64,000 nucleotides of DNA from Streptomyces canus (GCF_030816965.1 NZ_JAUSYQ010000002.1:620001-684000), one strand, 5' to 3'. Positions 9,354 through 17,943 are shown, counted from the stretch's first letter. Notes: generated by a model not told the origin, from the sequence alone. Made by a program: numbers and translations.

Positions 9354-9934
9354 GGCGTCAAGTGGGCCTGCACCGTGGGGGCGTACCGGTCCACCACGTC
9401 CTCCACGGCGCTCGCCCTCAGCTCGGTGCCCCGGGCGATGCCGTACATCACGCCCAGGCCCAGGAGGGTGCCCACCGCCAGTTCGGCGCGCAGACCGGCG
9501 TCGGGGCCCTGGAGGCGCTCCGCGAGGCGTTCGACCACCTGGGAGCGGAAGTTGACGCGCAGGATGTCACCGTGTGCGCCCTGGACGGGGGCGAAGGCGA
9601 TCCGGAGCAGGGGGTCGGCGCCTCGTTCGATCTGGCCGGTGAGGACATGGCGGACCATGTGACGGCCCAGTTCGTCCAGGGGGGCGTCGAACAGGTCCGT
9701 GGCGTCGGACTCGAAGGACATGACGCGGGCGAAGAGGGCGTCCTTGTTGCCGAAGTACTTCACGATCAACGGCGGGCTGACCCCGGCGCGTTCGGCGACC
9801 GCCTTGAGGGTGATGTCGGCGTGGGGGGTGCGGGCCAGGAGATAGCGGGCCGCCCTGAGGATGGCGGCCTTGGTCGCCTCGGCGTCCCGGCGGGCGGTCG
9901 TGGTGGTGGGGGGCGGTGTGCTCACGGCACTCAT
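9350..9934 (-). CDS. TetR-family transcriptional regulator of the efflux operon
   Basis: A 194-residue TetR repressor. Its N-terminal helix-turn-helix runs from AILRAARYLLARTP to GVSPPLIVKYFGNKDALFARV, and a helical ligand-binding domain follows. It is the second gene of a two-gene operon: its ATG overlaps the stop of the MFS transporter gene in an ATGA arrangement (9931-9934), with GGAGG just ahead, so it is probably translationally coupled. The classic logic is a repressor that senses the transporter's substrate and binds the paired operators upstream of the operon at 11439-11478. The ligand is unknown. Confidence 0.92.
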   Translation of the reverse strand: MSAVSTPPPTTTTARRDAEATKAAILRAARYLLARTPHADITLKAVAERAGVSPPLIVKYFGNKDALFARVMSFESDATDLFDAPLDELGRHMVRHVLTGQIERGADPLLRIAFAPVQGAHGDILRVNFRSQVVERLAERLQGPDAGLRAELAVGTLLGLGVMYGIARGTELRASAVEDVVDRYAPTVQAHLTP

Positions 9935-11406
9935 GCTCCCTCCATCGCCTCGTCCCGCGCGCCCCGGGTGCGGCCCCGGGCCCGGCGGGTCCCCCCGGGG
10001 GCGTCGCCGGGGATGGTCAGCGCCGCCGCGCACGCCGCGAGGGCGACCGCGCCCGCCAGGGCGAAGGCCAGAAGGTAGCCGTGCAGGGTGGGCACGGGGG
10101 CGCCGCCGACCAGGCTGGTGTGGTGGACCAGTACCGCCGCGACCGCCGCGCTGGAGGTGGCCTGGCCGATGGTGCGCATCAGGACGTTGACGCCGTTGGC
10201 GGAGGCCGTCTGCTCGGCCGGTACGGCGCGCAGGATCAGCGTGGGCAGGGCCGAGTAGGCGAGGGTGGTGCCGGTGGACACCACGGTCGCGCCCACGATG
10301 ACCATCCACAGGTCGCGGCTGTCCGCGATGCGCACCGCGTAGCCGCACGCGATGACGGCGGCACCGAGGGCGAGCGTGACGCGCGGACCACGGGAGGTGG
10401 AGATCCGGGCCGAGAGCGGTGAGAACAGGAGCATGGTGACTCCGCCCGGCAGCAGGCACAGGCCGGTGGCCACGATCGACAGCCCGAGTCCGTAGCCGGT
10501 GGCCTTCGGCGCCTGCACCAGCTGGGCCGTGACGAGGGAGTTGGCGTAGAACGCGAAGCCGGTGAGCAGGGCGGCCACGTGGGACAGGCCCACCCGCGGT
10601 CGGGTGACCAGCCGCAGGTCGACCAGGGGCTGGTCGGTGCGCAGCTGGCGCCACCACCACAGGGCCAGGACGACGACGGACACCAGGAACAGACCCACGA
10701 CCCGGGGGCTGCCCCAGCCCCACTGCCCGCCCTGGGACACTCCGAGCAGCAGGCTCACCAGGCCCACGGCCAGTCCCAGGGCGCCCGGCACGTCGAAGCG
10801 GCCCGGCTGCCGTACCGGCGACTCGCGGACCGCCCACGACACGGCCGTGACCCCCAGGGCGCCGAGGGCGCTGGTCATCCAGAACATGGTGTGCCAGTCG
10901 GCGTACTGGACGACCATCGCGGCCAGCGGCAGGCCGAGCGCGGCGCCGATGCCGACCGTGGAGCTCATCATCGCGACCGCCGAACCCCGGCGCTCCGGCG
11001 GCAGTTCGTCGCGCAGGATGCTGATCGACAGCGGCACCACGGAGGCGGCGGCACCCTGAAGGGCGCGAGCCGCGATGAGCACGGTGATGTCGGACGACAG
11101 GGCGCACATCACCGAGCCGAGCGTCATCAGGCCGAGGGCGCCGGTCAGCACCCGGCGCTTGCCGTACATGTCACCGGCACGGCCGAGTACCGGGGTGAGG
11201 ACCGCACCGGACAGCAGGGTCGCCGTGACCATCCAGGAGACGGCACCGGGCGAGGAATGGGTCAGCCGGGGCAGGTCCGGCAGCAGCGGGACGACCACGG
11301 TCTGCATGACGGCCATCAGCGTGCCGCACATCGCCAGCACCGGCACGGTGAGCCGGGTCCGCAGGCTTGCTCCGCGCGGCGGGGATATCGGGCCCTGCTG
11401 GTGCAT
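9931..11406 (-). CDS. MFS drug efflux transporter, DHA2 (14-helix) family
   Basis: A 491-residue integral membrane antiporter. The family motifs are visible: LGRAGDMYGKRRV (motif A loop) and the LTRPRVGLSHVA and SANGVNVLMRTIGQATSSA segments near helices 9 and 13, which are typical of actinobacterial DHA2 proton-coupled drug exporters. I start it at ATG 11406 (MHQQGPISPP) behind CCGGAGCG. The open frame continues upstream, but that stretch codes for the neighbouring monooxygenase on the same strand in another frame. It is followed directly by the TetR gene, with which it forms an operon controlled by two palindromes just upstream. The exported compound cannot be inferred. Confidence 0.93.
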   Translation of the reverse strand: MHQQGPISPPRGASLRTRLTVPVLAMCGTLMAVMQTVVVPLLPDLPRLTHSSPGAVSWMVTATLLSGAVLTPVLGRAGDMYGKRRVLTGALGLMTLGSVMCALSSDITVLIAARALQGAAASVVPLSISILRDELPPERRGSAVAMMSSTVGIGAALGLPLAAMVVQYADWHTMFWMTSALGALGVTAVSWAVRESPVRQPGRFDVPGALGLAVGLVSLLLGVSQGGQWGWGSPRVVGLFLVSVVVLALWWWRQLRTDQPLVDLRLVTRPRVGLSHVAALLTGFAFYANSLVTAQLVQAPKATGYGLGLSIVATGLCLLPGGVTMLLFSPLSARISTSRGPRVTLALGAAVIACGYAVRIADSRDLWMVIVGATVVSTGTTLAYSALPTLILRAVPAEQTASANGVNVLMRTIGQATSSAAVAAVLVHHTSLVGGAPVPTLHGYLLAFALAGAVALAACAAALTIPGDAPGGTRRARGRTRGARDEAMEGA

Positions 11407-11420
11407 CGGCGCTCCGGCAT

Positions 11421-11478
11421 CGAATAGGGAAAACTGGGGTGAATGGCAATTCACTTTAGCGGTGAATCGCCATTCACC
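11421..11478 (-). promoter_or_regulatory. Promoter with two TetR-type operators for the MFS-TetR operon
   Basis: Two perfect inverted repeats of the same kind lie just upstream of the MFS start: GTGAAT-N4-ATTCAC at 11439-11454 and GGTGAAT-N4-ATTCACC at 11461-11478. Their centres are 23 bp apart, about two helical turns. On the minus strand TTGCCA (11444-11449) and TATTCG (11421-11426) are exactly 17 bp apart and form a plausible promoter. Its -35 element lies inside the first operator. Repression by the operon's own TetR protein is the natural reading. Confidence 0.75.
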
Positions 11479-11503
11479 CAACACCCTTTCCAGGGCCCCC
11501 GAG

Positions 11504-12721
11504 CTACTTGCGGGAAGCCAGTTCCCGTGCGTGAACGCTGCGCGCCACCTTCGGCCCGAGCCAGCGCTTGATCCTGCGCAGCGCCTCCAGCTGCCCGGCG
11601 GCCTTGTCGAGCCGGTAGTACAGCTGAGGAGGCACATAGGGCAGCAGTGGCGAGTGACGCTGACCGAGCAGGGCGAACATCTGCTCAGGGGGGAGTCCGA
11701 TGTAGCGCGACAGGCTCTCGTACCACTGGGCGCTGTAACGGGCCGCGCTCTGGATGGAGAGCAGTTCCGACGTGCGCTGCCGCTCGTAGCGGACGAGGGC
11801 CTGCGGAAGCTCGGTGTGCCGGCGCAGGGCGTCGGCCAGGGCGATGGCGTCCTCCAGGGCCAGGGTGGTACCGGCTCCGACGGAGTAGTGGGTGGTGTGA
11901 GCGGCGTCACCGAGGAGGACGAGGTTGTCGCGGTGCCAGGTGCGGTTGGTGAGGGTGCGGAACCTGAGCCACTGGGCGCTGCCCGGGCCGGCGGACCGGC
12001 CGATCAGCGGGTGGCCGTCGAGGACCTCGGCGAACAGCTTCTCCAGCAGGGCGAGTCCGTCGGCCTCGTTCGCACTGCCGAGACCGAGGCCGGTCCAGGT
12101 CTCGGGCGCGCACTCGACGACGCAGGTGCTGCCTTCGGGGCTGAAGGGATAGCCGTAGCACCAGATCCAGCCGTGGTCGGTCTCCACGAAGGCGAAGGTG
12201 AAGGAGTCGAAGACCCTGCTGGTGCCGAGCCAGATGTAGCGGTTGCGGCCTTCCCTGGTCTCGGCGCCGAAGTGGCCCGCGTGTTCGGTGCGCAGGGCGC
12301 TGTGCACGCCGTCACCGGCCACGACGAGGTCGGCCTCGGGGAGGTTGCCGCCGGTGATCTCGTGCTCGAACTCCAGCCGCACCCCCAGCGACCGGGCCCG
12401 CTCGGCGAGGATCTCCAGCAGGCGGTGGCGGCCGATGCCGAAGCCCGGGTCGCTGCCGCGCCGGGTGACCAGGTCCCGTACCCGGGCCTCGCCCTCGTTC
12501 CAGGTGACCGAGGCCTCCTCGATCGCGCGGGACGACTCGGGGTCGTGGGCGTGGAGTTTGTCGAGCAGTCCGCGCCAGTAGGTGACGCCCCAGCCGTAGG
12601 TCGAGCCCTCCGGGTTGCGCTCGTGGACAGTGATGTCGTGGGACGGGTCCTGCCGCTTCAGCAGGATCGAGAGATACAGGCCGGCGGGCCCGCCGCCGAC
12701 GCAGGCGACCTTCACACGCAC
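11504..12721 (-). CDS. FAD-dependent aromatic monooxygenase (salicylyl-CoA 5-hydroxylase-like)
   Basis: A 405-residue class A flavin monooxygenase. The Rossmann FAD motif is at the very start (VACVGGGPAGLYLSILL), the central DG motif is VVAGDGVHSALR, and the second FAD motif is VLLGDAAHTTHYSVGAG. The YGWGVTYWRGLLDKL segment recalls the hydroxylases acting on CoA-activated aromatics, namely SdgC salicylyl-CoA 5-hydroxylase and the N-terminal part of 2-aminobenzoyl-CoA monooxygenase. The reaction would be NAD(P)H- and O2-dependent ring hydroxylation. No CoA ligase is next to it, so the substrate is uncertain. Its end lies about 100 bp from the efflux operon in the same direction, but the TetR operators intervene. 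Confidence 0.85.
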   Translation of the reverse strand: MRVKVACVGGGPAGLYLSILLKRQDPSHDITVHERNPEGSTYGWGVTYWRGLLDKLHAHDPESSRAIEEASVTWNEGEARVRDLVTRRGSDPGFGIGRHRLLEILAERARSLGVRLEFEHEITGGNLPEADLVVAGDGVHSALRTEHAGHFGAETREGRNRYIWLGTSRVFDSFTFAFVETDHGWIWCYGYPFSPEGSTCVVECAPETWTGLGLGSANEADGLALLEKLFAEVLDGHPLIGRSAGPGSAQWLRFRTLTNRTWHRDNLVLLGDAAHTTHYSVGAGTTLALEDAIALADALRRHTELPQALVRYERQRTSELLSIQSAARYSAQWYESLSRYIGLPPEQMFALLGQRHSPLLPYVPPQLYYRLDKAAGQLEALRRIKRWLGPKVARSVHARELASRK

Positions 12722-12889
12722 CCCTAGTGATTACTCAAAGCGGTCGATTGGCGACGCAGAGTAGCAGTCCGGGAGGTGCGCGACCTCCGATTCGGATCAC
12801 GTCACTTCCACACGCGAGGCGGGCCACTGATCCCGCCAGCGGGGCGGCCGATAGGCATGTGGAGTCCGTCGACTCAGGAGGTTCACCGC

Positions 12890-13189
12890 ATGCCGGAACT
12901 CACCCGTCGTACCGCGCTCCCCGCGACGGCCGCCCTCGCCGCAGCGTCCGTCGCCACCCCGCGGGCGTGCGCCGATGAACACCACCACGGGGCGCCGGAG
13001 ACCTTCGAAGAGGTCTACAAGGGCCGCCGGATACCGGGCCGGCCGGGAGGTCATGGCCTGCTGGACCACACCCGCCACTACACCTTCGACACCCTCGACA
13101 GCGAACAACGGTCTTCTCGTCCGGTTTGCCCCGCAGGTCGTGCGGTACCCGCGCCGTACACACCGAGAAGACGAAGGAGGGATTCACCC
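12890..13189 (+). pseudogene. melC1-melC2 remnant: Tyrosinase operon scar: start of melC1 fused to the end of melC2
   Basis: From ATG 12890, behind an excellent AGGAGGT site (12876-12882), the first ~56 residues match the tyrosinase copper chaperone MelC1: MPELTRR, a Tat-type signal, then ETFEEVYKGRRIPGRPGG. At about 13055 this switches to LLDHTRHYTFDT (13058-13093), which is the extreme C-terminus of tyrosinase MelC2. The rest of melC1, including its histidine-rich part, and nearly all of melC2 with both copper sites are missing. The frame then runs on without a stop into the SRPBCC gene at 13190, so a chimeric exported product of about 250 residues is possible. No tyrosinase activity can remain. 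Confidence 0.8.
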
Positions 13190-13642
13190 GTGTCGCAGGT
13201 CGAGGAATCCATCGAGGTCGGCGTGCCGGTGCACACCGCCTACAACCAGTGGACGCAGTTCGAGACCTTCCCCGAGTTCATGAGCGGGGTCGAGCGCATC
13301 GAACAGCGCACCGACACGCTCACGCACTGGGTGACCAACGTCAACGGGGTGCACAGGGAGTTCGACGCGGAGATCACCGAGCAGATCCCGGACGAGCGGG
13401 TCGCGTGGACCACGATCGCCGGCGAGGCCAAGCAGGCGGGTGCGGTGACCTTCCACCGCCTCGACGACGCCCACACCAAGGTGATGCTCCAGATGGACTT
13501 CCATCCCGACAGCATCACCGAGAAGGTCGGCGACAAGCTCGGATTCGTGAAGCGGCAGACCAAGGGTGACCTGGAGCGCTTCAAGACGTTCATCGAGGAG
13601 CGTGGTCAGGAGACCGGCGAGTGGCGCGGGGCGGTCATCTGA
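13190..13642 (+). CDS. SRPBCC-family (polyketide cyclase/START-like) protein
   Basis: A 150-residue helix-grip protein beginning SQVEESIEVGVPVHTAYNQW, followed by FPEFMSGVERIEQ. This is the pattern of the YndB/CYP-cyclase SRPBCC group found widely in Streptomyces. Such proteins have a deep hydrophobic pocket, and these single-domain members have no fixed activity. The GTG 13190 has a strong GAAGGAGG site at 13173-13180, so it can be translated by itself. The same frame is open upstream through the melC scar, so a longer fused form cannot be excluded. Confidence 0.85.
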   Translation: MSQVEESIEVGVPVHTAYNQWTQFETFPEFMSGVERIEQRTDTLTHWVTNVNGVHREFDAEITEQIPDERVAWTTIAGEAKQAGAVTFHRLDDAHTKVMLQMDFHPDSITEKVGDKLGFVKRQTKGDLERFKTFIEERGQETGEWRGAVI

Positions 13643-13663
13643 CCGTCGCGCTCCGACCGGCCG

Positions 13664-14347
13664 CTAACCGGCCGCCTCCGTACGGCACTCCGGGTGCCCC
13701 CAGCCCTGGACGTTCTTCGTGATGGGCTCGCCCGCGGCATAGGAACGTCCGCACAGGCACCGGCCGGGGAACTTGGCCTTGATCGTACGAGAGGACGAAC
13801 CGCCGCTCCGCTTGGGCGACTTGGCCCGGGCGGGGCGGTCGGCTTTCGGGGTGTCCGGCGACGGCGGCGGCTGCGGAGAGCCGAGTTCGCTGCTCGCCGG
13901 CTCCTGGACGATCGCCGCCTGGCTGGCCGCGCGGTCGGCGAAGTCGTTCAGCGGGTCGCCGTCGACCTGGTGGGCGGGGACGTAACGGAACTCGACCGAA
14001 CGCCCGTCGAGCAGTTCGTCGATCCGGACCACCAGCTCCTGGTTGGCGACCGGCTTGCCCGCGGAGGTCTTCCAGCCGTTGCGCTTCCATCCGGGCAGCC
14101 AGGTGGTGACGGCCTTCATGGCGTACTGCGAGTCCATCCGGATCTCGAGCGGCACACCCGGGTCGGTCGCCGCCAACAGCCGCTCCAGCGCGGTGAGTTC
14201 AGCGACGTTGTTGGTGGCCTTGCCGAGCGGCCCGGCCTCCCAGCGGTCCGGCGTCTCCGACTCGTCGGCGATGACCCAGGCCCAGGCCGCAGGTCCCGGA
14301 TTTCCCTTCGAAGCGCCGTCGCACGCGGCCACCAGTCGTTCACCCAT
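13664..14347 (-). CDS. rnhA: Ribonuclease HI with C-terminal extension
   Basis: RNase HI cuts the RNA strand of RNA-DNA hybrids. The catalytic acidic residues are visible: D in VAACDGASKGNPGPA, E in NNVAELTALER, D in IRMDSQYAM and D in PLNDFADRAA. The tail of about 75 residues beyond the fold carries a basic linker (KADRPARAKSPKRSGG) and a small module with CLCGRSY and GHPEC, perhaps a zinc knuckle. This extension is common in Streptomyces members. I prefer ATG 14347 (MGERLVAACDG). ATG 14359 and a GTG at 14386 that overlaps the upstream TetR stop (GTGA) are alternatives; the last would make it translationally coupled. Confidence 0.85.
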   Translation of the reverse strand: MGERLVAACDGASKGNPGPAAWAWVIADESETPDRWEAGPLGKATNNVAELTALERLLAATDPGVPLEIRMDSQYAMKAVTTWLPGWKRNGWKTSAGKPVANQELVVRIDELLDGRSVEFRYVPAHQVDGDPLNDFADRAASQAAIVQEPASSELGSPQPPPSPDTPKADRPARAKSPKRSGGSSSRTIKAKFPGRCLCGRSYAAGEPITKNVQGWGHPECRTEAAG

Positions 14348-14382
14348 GCGCTCGATCATGCCATGAGCGGGCGGACGCCCCT

Positions 14383-14964
14383 TCACTCCACCGTGACAAC
14401 CGCGGCCACGACCCTGCGGACCTCCCCGGCCCCCGGTGTCGCCCCTTCCGTGTCGGCAAAGAGGAGATGCGCCGCCCCGATCAGCGCGGGGGCGAGCACG
14501 TCCACGTCGGCGCCGGCCGGGACGCGCCCCAGGCCGCGCTCCGCGGCGAGATAGCCGGCCACCATGGCCGTGGCCTCCCGCAGCACCGGCACTCCCCCAC
14601 CCCTCATCTCGCGCAACCGGGCCCGCAGGGCGTCGCGCGCGATGACCAGGCCGACGATCCGCAGAGCGATCGTCCCGAAGAGGTCGGTCAGGGCCGCGGT
14701 GAGGTTGTCGACGACGTCACCGGTCCCCGCCGACTCGCGCAGGGCCCGGGAGCGGGCCTCGACACGCCCGATGCGGTCGAGGACCAGCTCGGCGAGAAAC
14801 GCGTCGAAGTCCTCGAAGTGGCGGTGCAGAACCCCCTTGGCCACCCCCGCCTCGGTGGTGACCGCCCGGCTGGTCAGCGCGTTCGCCCCGTCCCGCAGCA
14901 GGATCCGCTCGGCGGCGTCGAACAACTGCTCCCGCACATCGCGGATGGCGATCCCTGTCGGCAC
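14383..14964 (-). CDS. TetR-family transcriptional regulator
   Basis: A 193-residue TetR protein. Its N-terminal helix-turn-helix includes QLFDAAERILLRDGANAL and VAKGVLHRHFEDFDAFLAEL. The C-terminal domain resembles that of small-molecule-responsive actinobacterial repressors. It is divergent from a SAM-dependent methyltransferase with only 74 bp between the start codons, and the gap holds two identical-type palindromes. It therefore very likely represses the methyltransferase and itself. Its stop overlaps a possible GTG start of the RNase H gene, so the two may be co-transcribed. Confidence 0.9.
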   Translation of the reverse strand: MPTGIAIRDVREQLFDAAERILLRDGANALTSRAVTTEAGVAKGVLHRHFEDFDAFLAELVLDRIGRVEARSRALRESAGTGDVVDNLTAALTDLFGTIALRIVGLVIARDALRARLREMRGGGVPVLREATAMVAGYLAAERGLGRVPAGADVDVLAPALIGAAHLLFADTEGATPGAGEVRRVVAAVVTVE

Positions 14965-15002
14965 GTCTCACCTCACTCTTTCTCGAACATCCTCCCTGAT
15001 TC

Positions 15003-15046
15003 TTGTCGAGTGGGCATACGCCCACTTAGAGTGGGCGCATGCCCAC
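15003..15046 (+). promoter_or_regulatory. Leaderless promoter with paired GTGGGC-N4-GCCCAC operators
   Basis: Two perfect palindromes GTGGGC-N4-GCCCAC lie at 15010-15025 and 15031-15046, with centres 21 bp apart. A promoter reads TTGTCG (15003-15008), an 18-bp spacer (15009-15026) and TAGAGT (15027-15032). The first palindrome therefore fills the spacer exactly. The second overlaps the start codon of the methyltransferase (ATG 15039), which lies six bases after the -10 box, so the mRNA should be leaderless. The divergent TetR protein is the obvious ligand. Confidence 0.72.
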
Positions 15047-15839
15047 CCCAGCCGAGGAACAGCAGCCGCACATCCAGCGCGACATCGCCGAGTCGTACGG
15101 CTCGGACGCCGAGCGCTATGACCGGACCCGTCCCCGTTATCCCGACGCCCTGGTGGAGCGGATCGTTGCCGGGAGTCCCGGCCGGCATGTCCTGGACGTG
15201 GGCACGGGCACCGGCATCGCCGGGCTGGCGTTCCGGGCGCACGGCTGCCGGGTGCTCGGGGTGGAACCCGACGCCCGGATGGCCGCGTTCGCGCGTCGCA
15301 AGGGGCTCGACGTCGAAGTCGCCAAGTTCGAGGCCTGGGACCCGGCGGGCCGCGACTTCGACGCGGTCGTGGCGGGGACCGTCTGGCACTGGGTCGACCC
15401 CGTAGCCGGTGCGGACCGGGCGGCCCGGGCGCTGCGGCCGGGCGGACGGCTGGCCCTCTTCTGGAACGCCTTCCAGCCCGCGAACGACGTGGCCGAGGCG
15501 TTCACGGAGGCGTACGCCCGGGCCGTGCCCGGCATGCCGATGGACTGGCGCCGGATGACCGGCCCGGACGCCTACGCGGGCGTCTGCGCCACCGCGGCCG
15601 CCGGGATCCGGAAGGCGGCCGCGTTCGGTGAGCCGGAGGAGTGGCGCTTCGAGTGGGACCGGGTCTACACCCGCGAGGAGTGGCTGGACCAGGTACCCAC
15701 CTTCGGCGGCCACGGGCAGTTGCCCGCCGAGCAGCTCGACGCCCTGCTCAGCGGTCTCGGCGACGCCGTCGACGCGATGGGCGGGAGCTTCTCGATGCAC
15801 TACACCGCCGTGGTGGTCACGGCGGTGCGCAGCGACTAG
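15039..15839 (+). CDS. Class I SAM-dependent methyltransferase
   Basis: A 266-residue methyltransferase. Motif I is VLDVGTGTGIAGLAF (near residues 49-63), the acidic residue that binds SAM ribose is in LGVEPDARM, and the family-typical TVWHWVDP and LRPGGRLALF segments follow. It belongs to the UbiE/Methyltransf_11 group; the substrate is unknown. No Shine-Dalgarno precedes ATG 15039, consistent with the leaderless promoter described there. It is paired with, and likely repressed by, the divergent TetR regulator. The 3' end overlaps the convergent VOC gene by 4 bp. It is a paralogue in style of the methyltransferase at 22.5-23.4 kb, with the same AWHW/VWHW motif. Confidence 0.9.
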   Translation: MPTPAEEQQPHIQRDIAESYGSDAERYDRTRPRYPDALVERIVAGSPGRHVLDVGTGTGIAGLAFRAHGCRVLGVEPDARMAAFARRKGLDVEVAKFEAWDPAGRDFDAVVAGTVWHWVDPVAGADRAARALRPGGRLALFWNAFQPANDVAEAFTEAYARAVPGMPMDWRRMTGPDAYAGVCATAAAGIRKAAAFGEPEEWRFEWDRVYTREEWLDQVPTFGGHGQLPAEQLDALLSGLGDAVDAMGGSFSMHYTAVVVTAVRSD

Positions 15840-16636
15840 GGCACGTCGGAGATCTGGGGCATGTCGCCCTGGGTCGTCGTCACGTCGATCACCGAGAAGC
15901 TCGCGCCCTGCGGATCACTGAGGGCGGCGAACCGGCCGAACGGGGAGTCCATGGGCCCGAAGCGCAGGACGCCGCCGAGCTTGGTGGCGCGGGCGACGGC
16001 GTCGTCGCAGTTGTCGACGGTGAAGTAGACGTTGATGTACGCCGGTACCTCGGGCGGGAAGTCGTCCGTCATCTTCATGCGACCGAGGACGGTGTTGTCG
16101 CCGAGGTTGAACATACGGAAGTCGATGGCGTCGTCCTGCATCTGCCGGGCGCTGTAGCCGAAGACGGCGGGGAAGAACGCGTCGGACTTCTCGGGTTCGC
16201 GGGTGTAGACCTCGGCCCAGCAGAACGCCCCCGTCTGCTCGGGCGGCGCCTCGAAGCCCTCGTGGGTGCCTGCCTGCCACACGCCGAAGACGACGCCGCT
16301 CGGGTCGCGGGCCAGGCACATCGTGCCGAAGTCGCCGACCTGCATCGGTTCCATGAGCAGTTCGCCGCCGTTGTCACGGATCTTGCCCGCGGTGGCGGAG
16401 GCATCCCGCGACGCGAGGTACAGGCACCACTGCGAATGGCCCTCCTGACCGGGCATCGGCGGCACGACGGCGGCGACGGCCTTCCCGTCCGCGTAAGCCT
16501 GCGTGTAGTTGCCGAACTCCGACGCCGCCTCGCCGAAGGTCCAGCCGAGGACGTCGCCGTAGAAGCTCTTGGCCCCCTCGACGTCGCTGAACATCGCATC
16601 GGCCCAACAGGGGGTTCCCTCAGGTTGTACGGCCAT
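15836..16636 (-). CDS. Two-domain VOC (glyoxalase/bleomycin-resistance fold) protein
   Basis: A 266-residue protein made of two vicinal-oxygen-chelate modules in tandem. The first begins [25 protein letters not shown] and the second begins [24 protein letters not shown]. Each ends with the typical [11 protein letters not shown] or [11 protein letters not shown] strand. Two-domain VOC proteins of this type are common in Streptomyces and are annotated as glyoxalase or hydroxylase-like, usually without a known substrate. Its start at 16636 is 133 bp from the divergent alcohol dehydrogenase gene. Confidence 0.88.
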   Translation of the reverse strand: MAVQPEGTPCWADAMFSDVEGAKSFYGDVLGWTFGEAASEFGNYTQAYADGKAVAAVVPPMPGQEGHSQWCLYLASRDASATAGKIRDNGGELLMEPMQVGDFGTMCLARDPSGVVFGVWQAGTHEGFEAPPEQTGAFCWAEVYTREPEKSDAFFPAVFGYSARQMQDDAIDFRMFNLGDNTVLGRMKMTDDFPPEVPAYINVYFTVDNCDDAVARATKLGGVLRFGPMDSPFGRFAALSDPQGASFSVIDVTTTQGDMPQISDVP

Positions 16637-16769
16637 GATCGCGGCCTTTCCCGAATCGGTGGTCGGTCCGACTCCACACGCTAGTCACGGGTGCGCCCGA
16701 CCGCGCGTCGAACGGACGATTCCGCTTCAGACTGGACAGAAAGGACACTCTCCGAGGGCGGGAACTCCC

Positions 16770-17783
16770 ATGACAATGCGGGCGTGGTCGGTGGCGGCTC
16801 CGGGACCGGTCGAGGACGGCGGTCTCCGGTTCGTCACGCAGCCGGTCCCGGAGCCGGGTGACGACGAACTTCTCGTGCACGTGCGCGCCTGCGGAGTGTG
16901 CCGCACCGATCTGCACGTCACCGAGGGGGAGCTGCCGGTGCACCGGCCGGGGGTGACCCCGGGGCACGAGGTGGTCGGCGTGGTGGCCGGGCTCGGAGCG
17001 GCGGTGCGCGGCGTCGACGTCGGTGAACGGGTGGGGGTGGCCTGGCTGCGGCGGACCGACGGCGCGTGCGCGTACTGCGTGCGCGGGTCCGAGAACCTGT
17101 GCCCGGCCTCCCGGTACACGGGCTGGGACGCCGACGGCGGCTACGCGGAGTACACGGTCGTACCGGCCGCTTTCGCCTACCGGCTGCCCGGCGGGCTCGA
17201 CGACGTGTCGCTCGCTCCCCTGCTGTGCGCGGGGATCATCGGCCACCGGGCGCTGCGGCGGGCCTCGCTGCCGCCGGGCGGGCGCCTCGGACTCTACGGC
17301 TTCGGGGGCAGCGCCCATCTGTGCGCACAGGAGGCCCTGGCCGAGGGCGCCACCGTGCACGTCCTGACCCGTGGTGCGGCCGCACGGAAGCTGGCGCTGA
17401 AGCTGGGAGCCGCTTCGGCGCGGGACTCCTGGGAGATGCCTCCCGAGCCGCTGGACAGCGCGATCCTCTTCGCGCCGGTGGGTGACCTCGTCCCCCTGGC
17501 ACTGCGGGCCCTTGACCGGGGCGGGGTGCTGGCGATCGCCGGGATCCACCTCAGCGACGTGCCTGCGCTGCACCACGAGAGCGAGTTGTTCTACGAGAAG
17601 GAGGTGCGCAGCGTCACCTCCAACACCCGTGAGGACGGCCGGGAGTTCCTGACCCTGGCCGCCCGGCACGGCGTGCACGCGACCACGCACACGTATCCGC
17701 TGTCGGAGGCCGACCGGGCGCTGCGGGACCTGAAGGCGGGGCACTTCGACGGGGCGGCCGTACTGGTGAACGACCTGTCCTGA
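16770..17783 (+). CDS. Zinc-dependent alcohol dehydrogenase family protein
   Basis: A 337-residue medium-chain dehydrogenase. The catalytic zinc site shows CGVCRTDLH (Cys and following residues) and PGHEVVG (His-Glu). The nucleotide-binding fold is [18 protein letters not shown], an unusual GFGGSA form seen in the AdhA-type subgroup. The structural zinc lobe reads TDGACAYC...ENLC, so the first of the usual four cysteines is replaced by Asp. Asp can still ligate zinc. ATG 16770 is used; ATG 16776 is an alternative, and neither has a strong ribosome site. The substrate is not predictable. Confidence 0.9.
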   Translation: MTMRAWSVAAPGPVEDGGLRFVTQPVPEPGDDELLVHVRACGVCRTDLHVTEGELPVHRPGVTPGHEVVGVVAGLGAAVRGVDVGERVGVAWLRRTDGACAYCVRGSENLCPASRYTGWDADGGYAEYTVVPAAFAYRLPGGLDDVSLAPLLCAGIIGHRALRRASLPPGGRLGLYGFGGSAHLCAQEALAEGATVHVLTRGAAARKLALKLGAASARDSWEMPPEPLDSAILFAPVGDLVPLALRALDRGGVLAIAGIHLSDVPALHHESELFYEKEVRSVTSNTREDGREFLTLAARHGVHATTHTYPLSEADRALRDLKAGHFDGAAVLVNDLS

Positions 17784-17943
17784 GGAGCACGGGGGCACTC
17801 GTGATGCGCCGACTGCCACACGGTCGCCCGCAGGATGTCGGCGGGACCGGACGGCGACCGAACCGCGCCGCGTGTCTTCCCCCTCGGGCTCGGCTGTGCT
17901 TGCCTGGGGAACCGTTTTTCGGCGACCGGGGCGGGAGTCGCGC

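Noticed and set aside
9350..11107. A 585-codon minus-strand frame as one protein
   Set aside because: Only its last 194 residues are real (TetR, with a ribosome site and ATGA overlap). The rest is a shadow of the MFS transporter.
11075..12727. A 550-codon plus-strand frame
   Set aside because: It lies opposite the monooxygenase and transporter and has a Val/Gly/Glu shadow composition with no domain.
12776..12889. Upstream extension of the melC scar frame to 12776
   Set aside because: The stretch has no ribosome site, whereas ATG 12890 has AGGAGGT and begins the MelC1 signal peptide.
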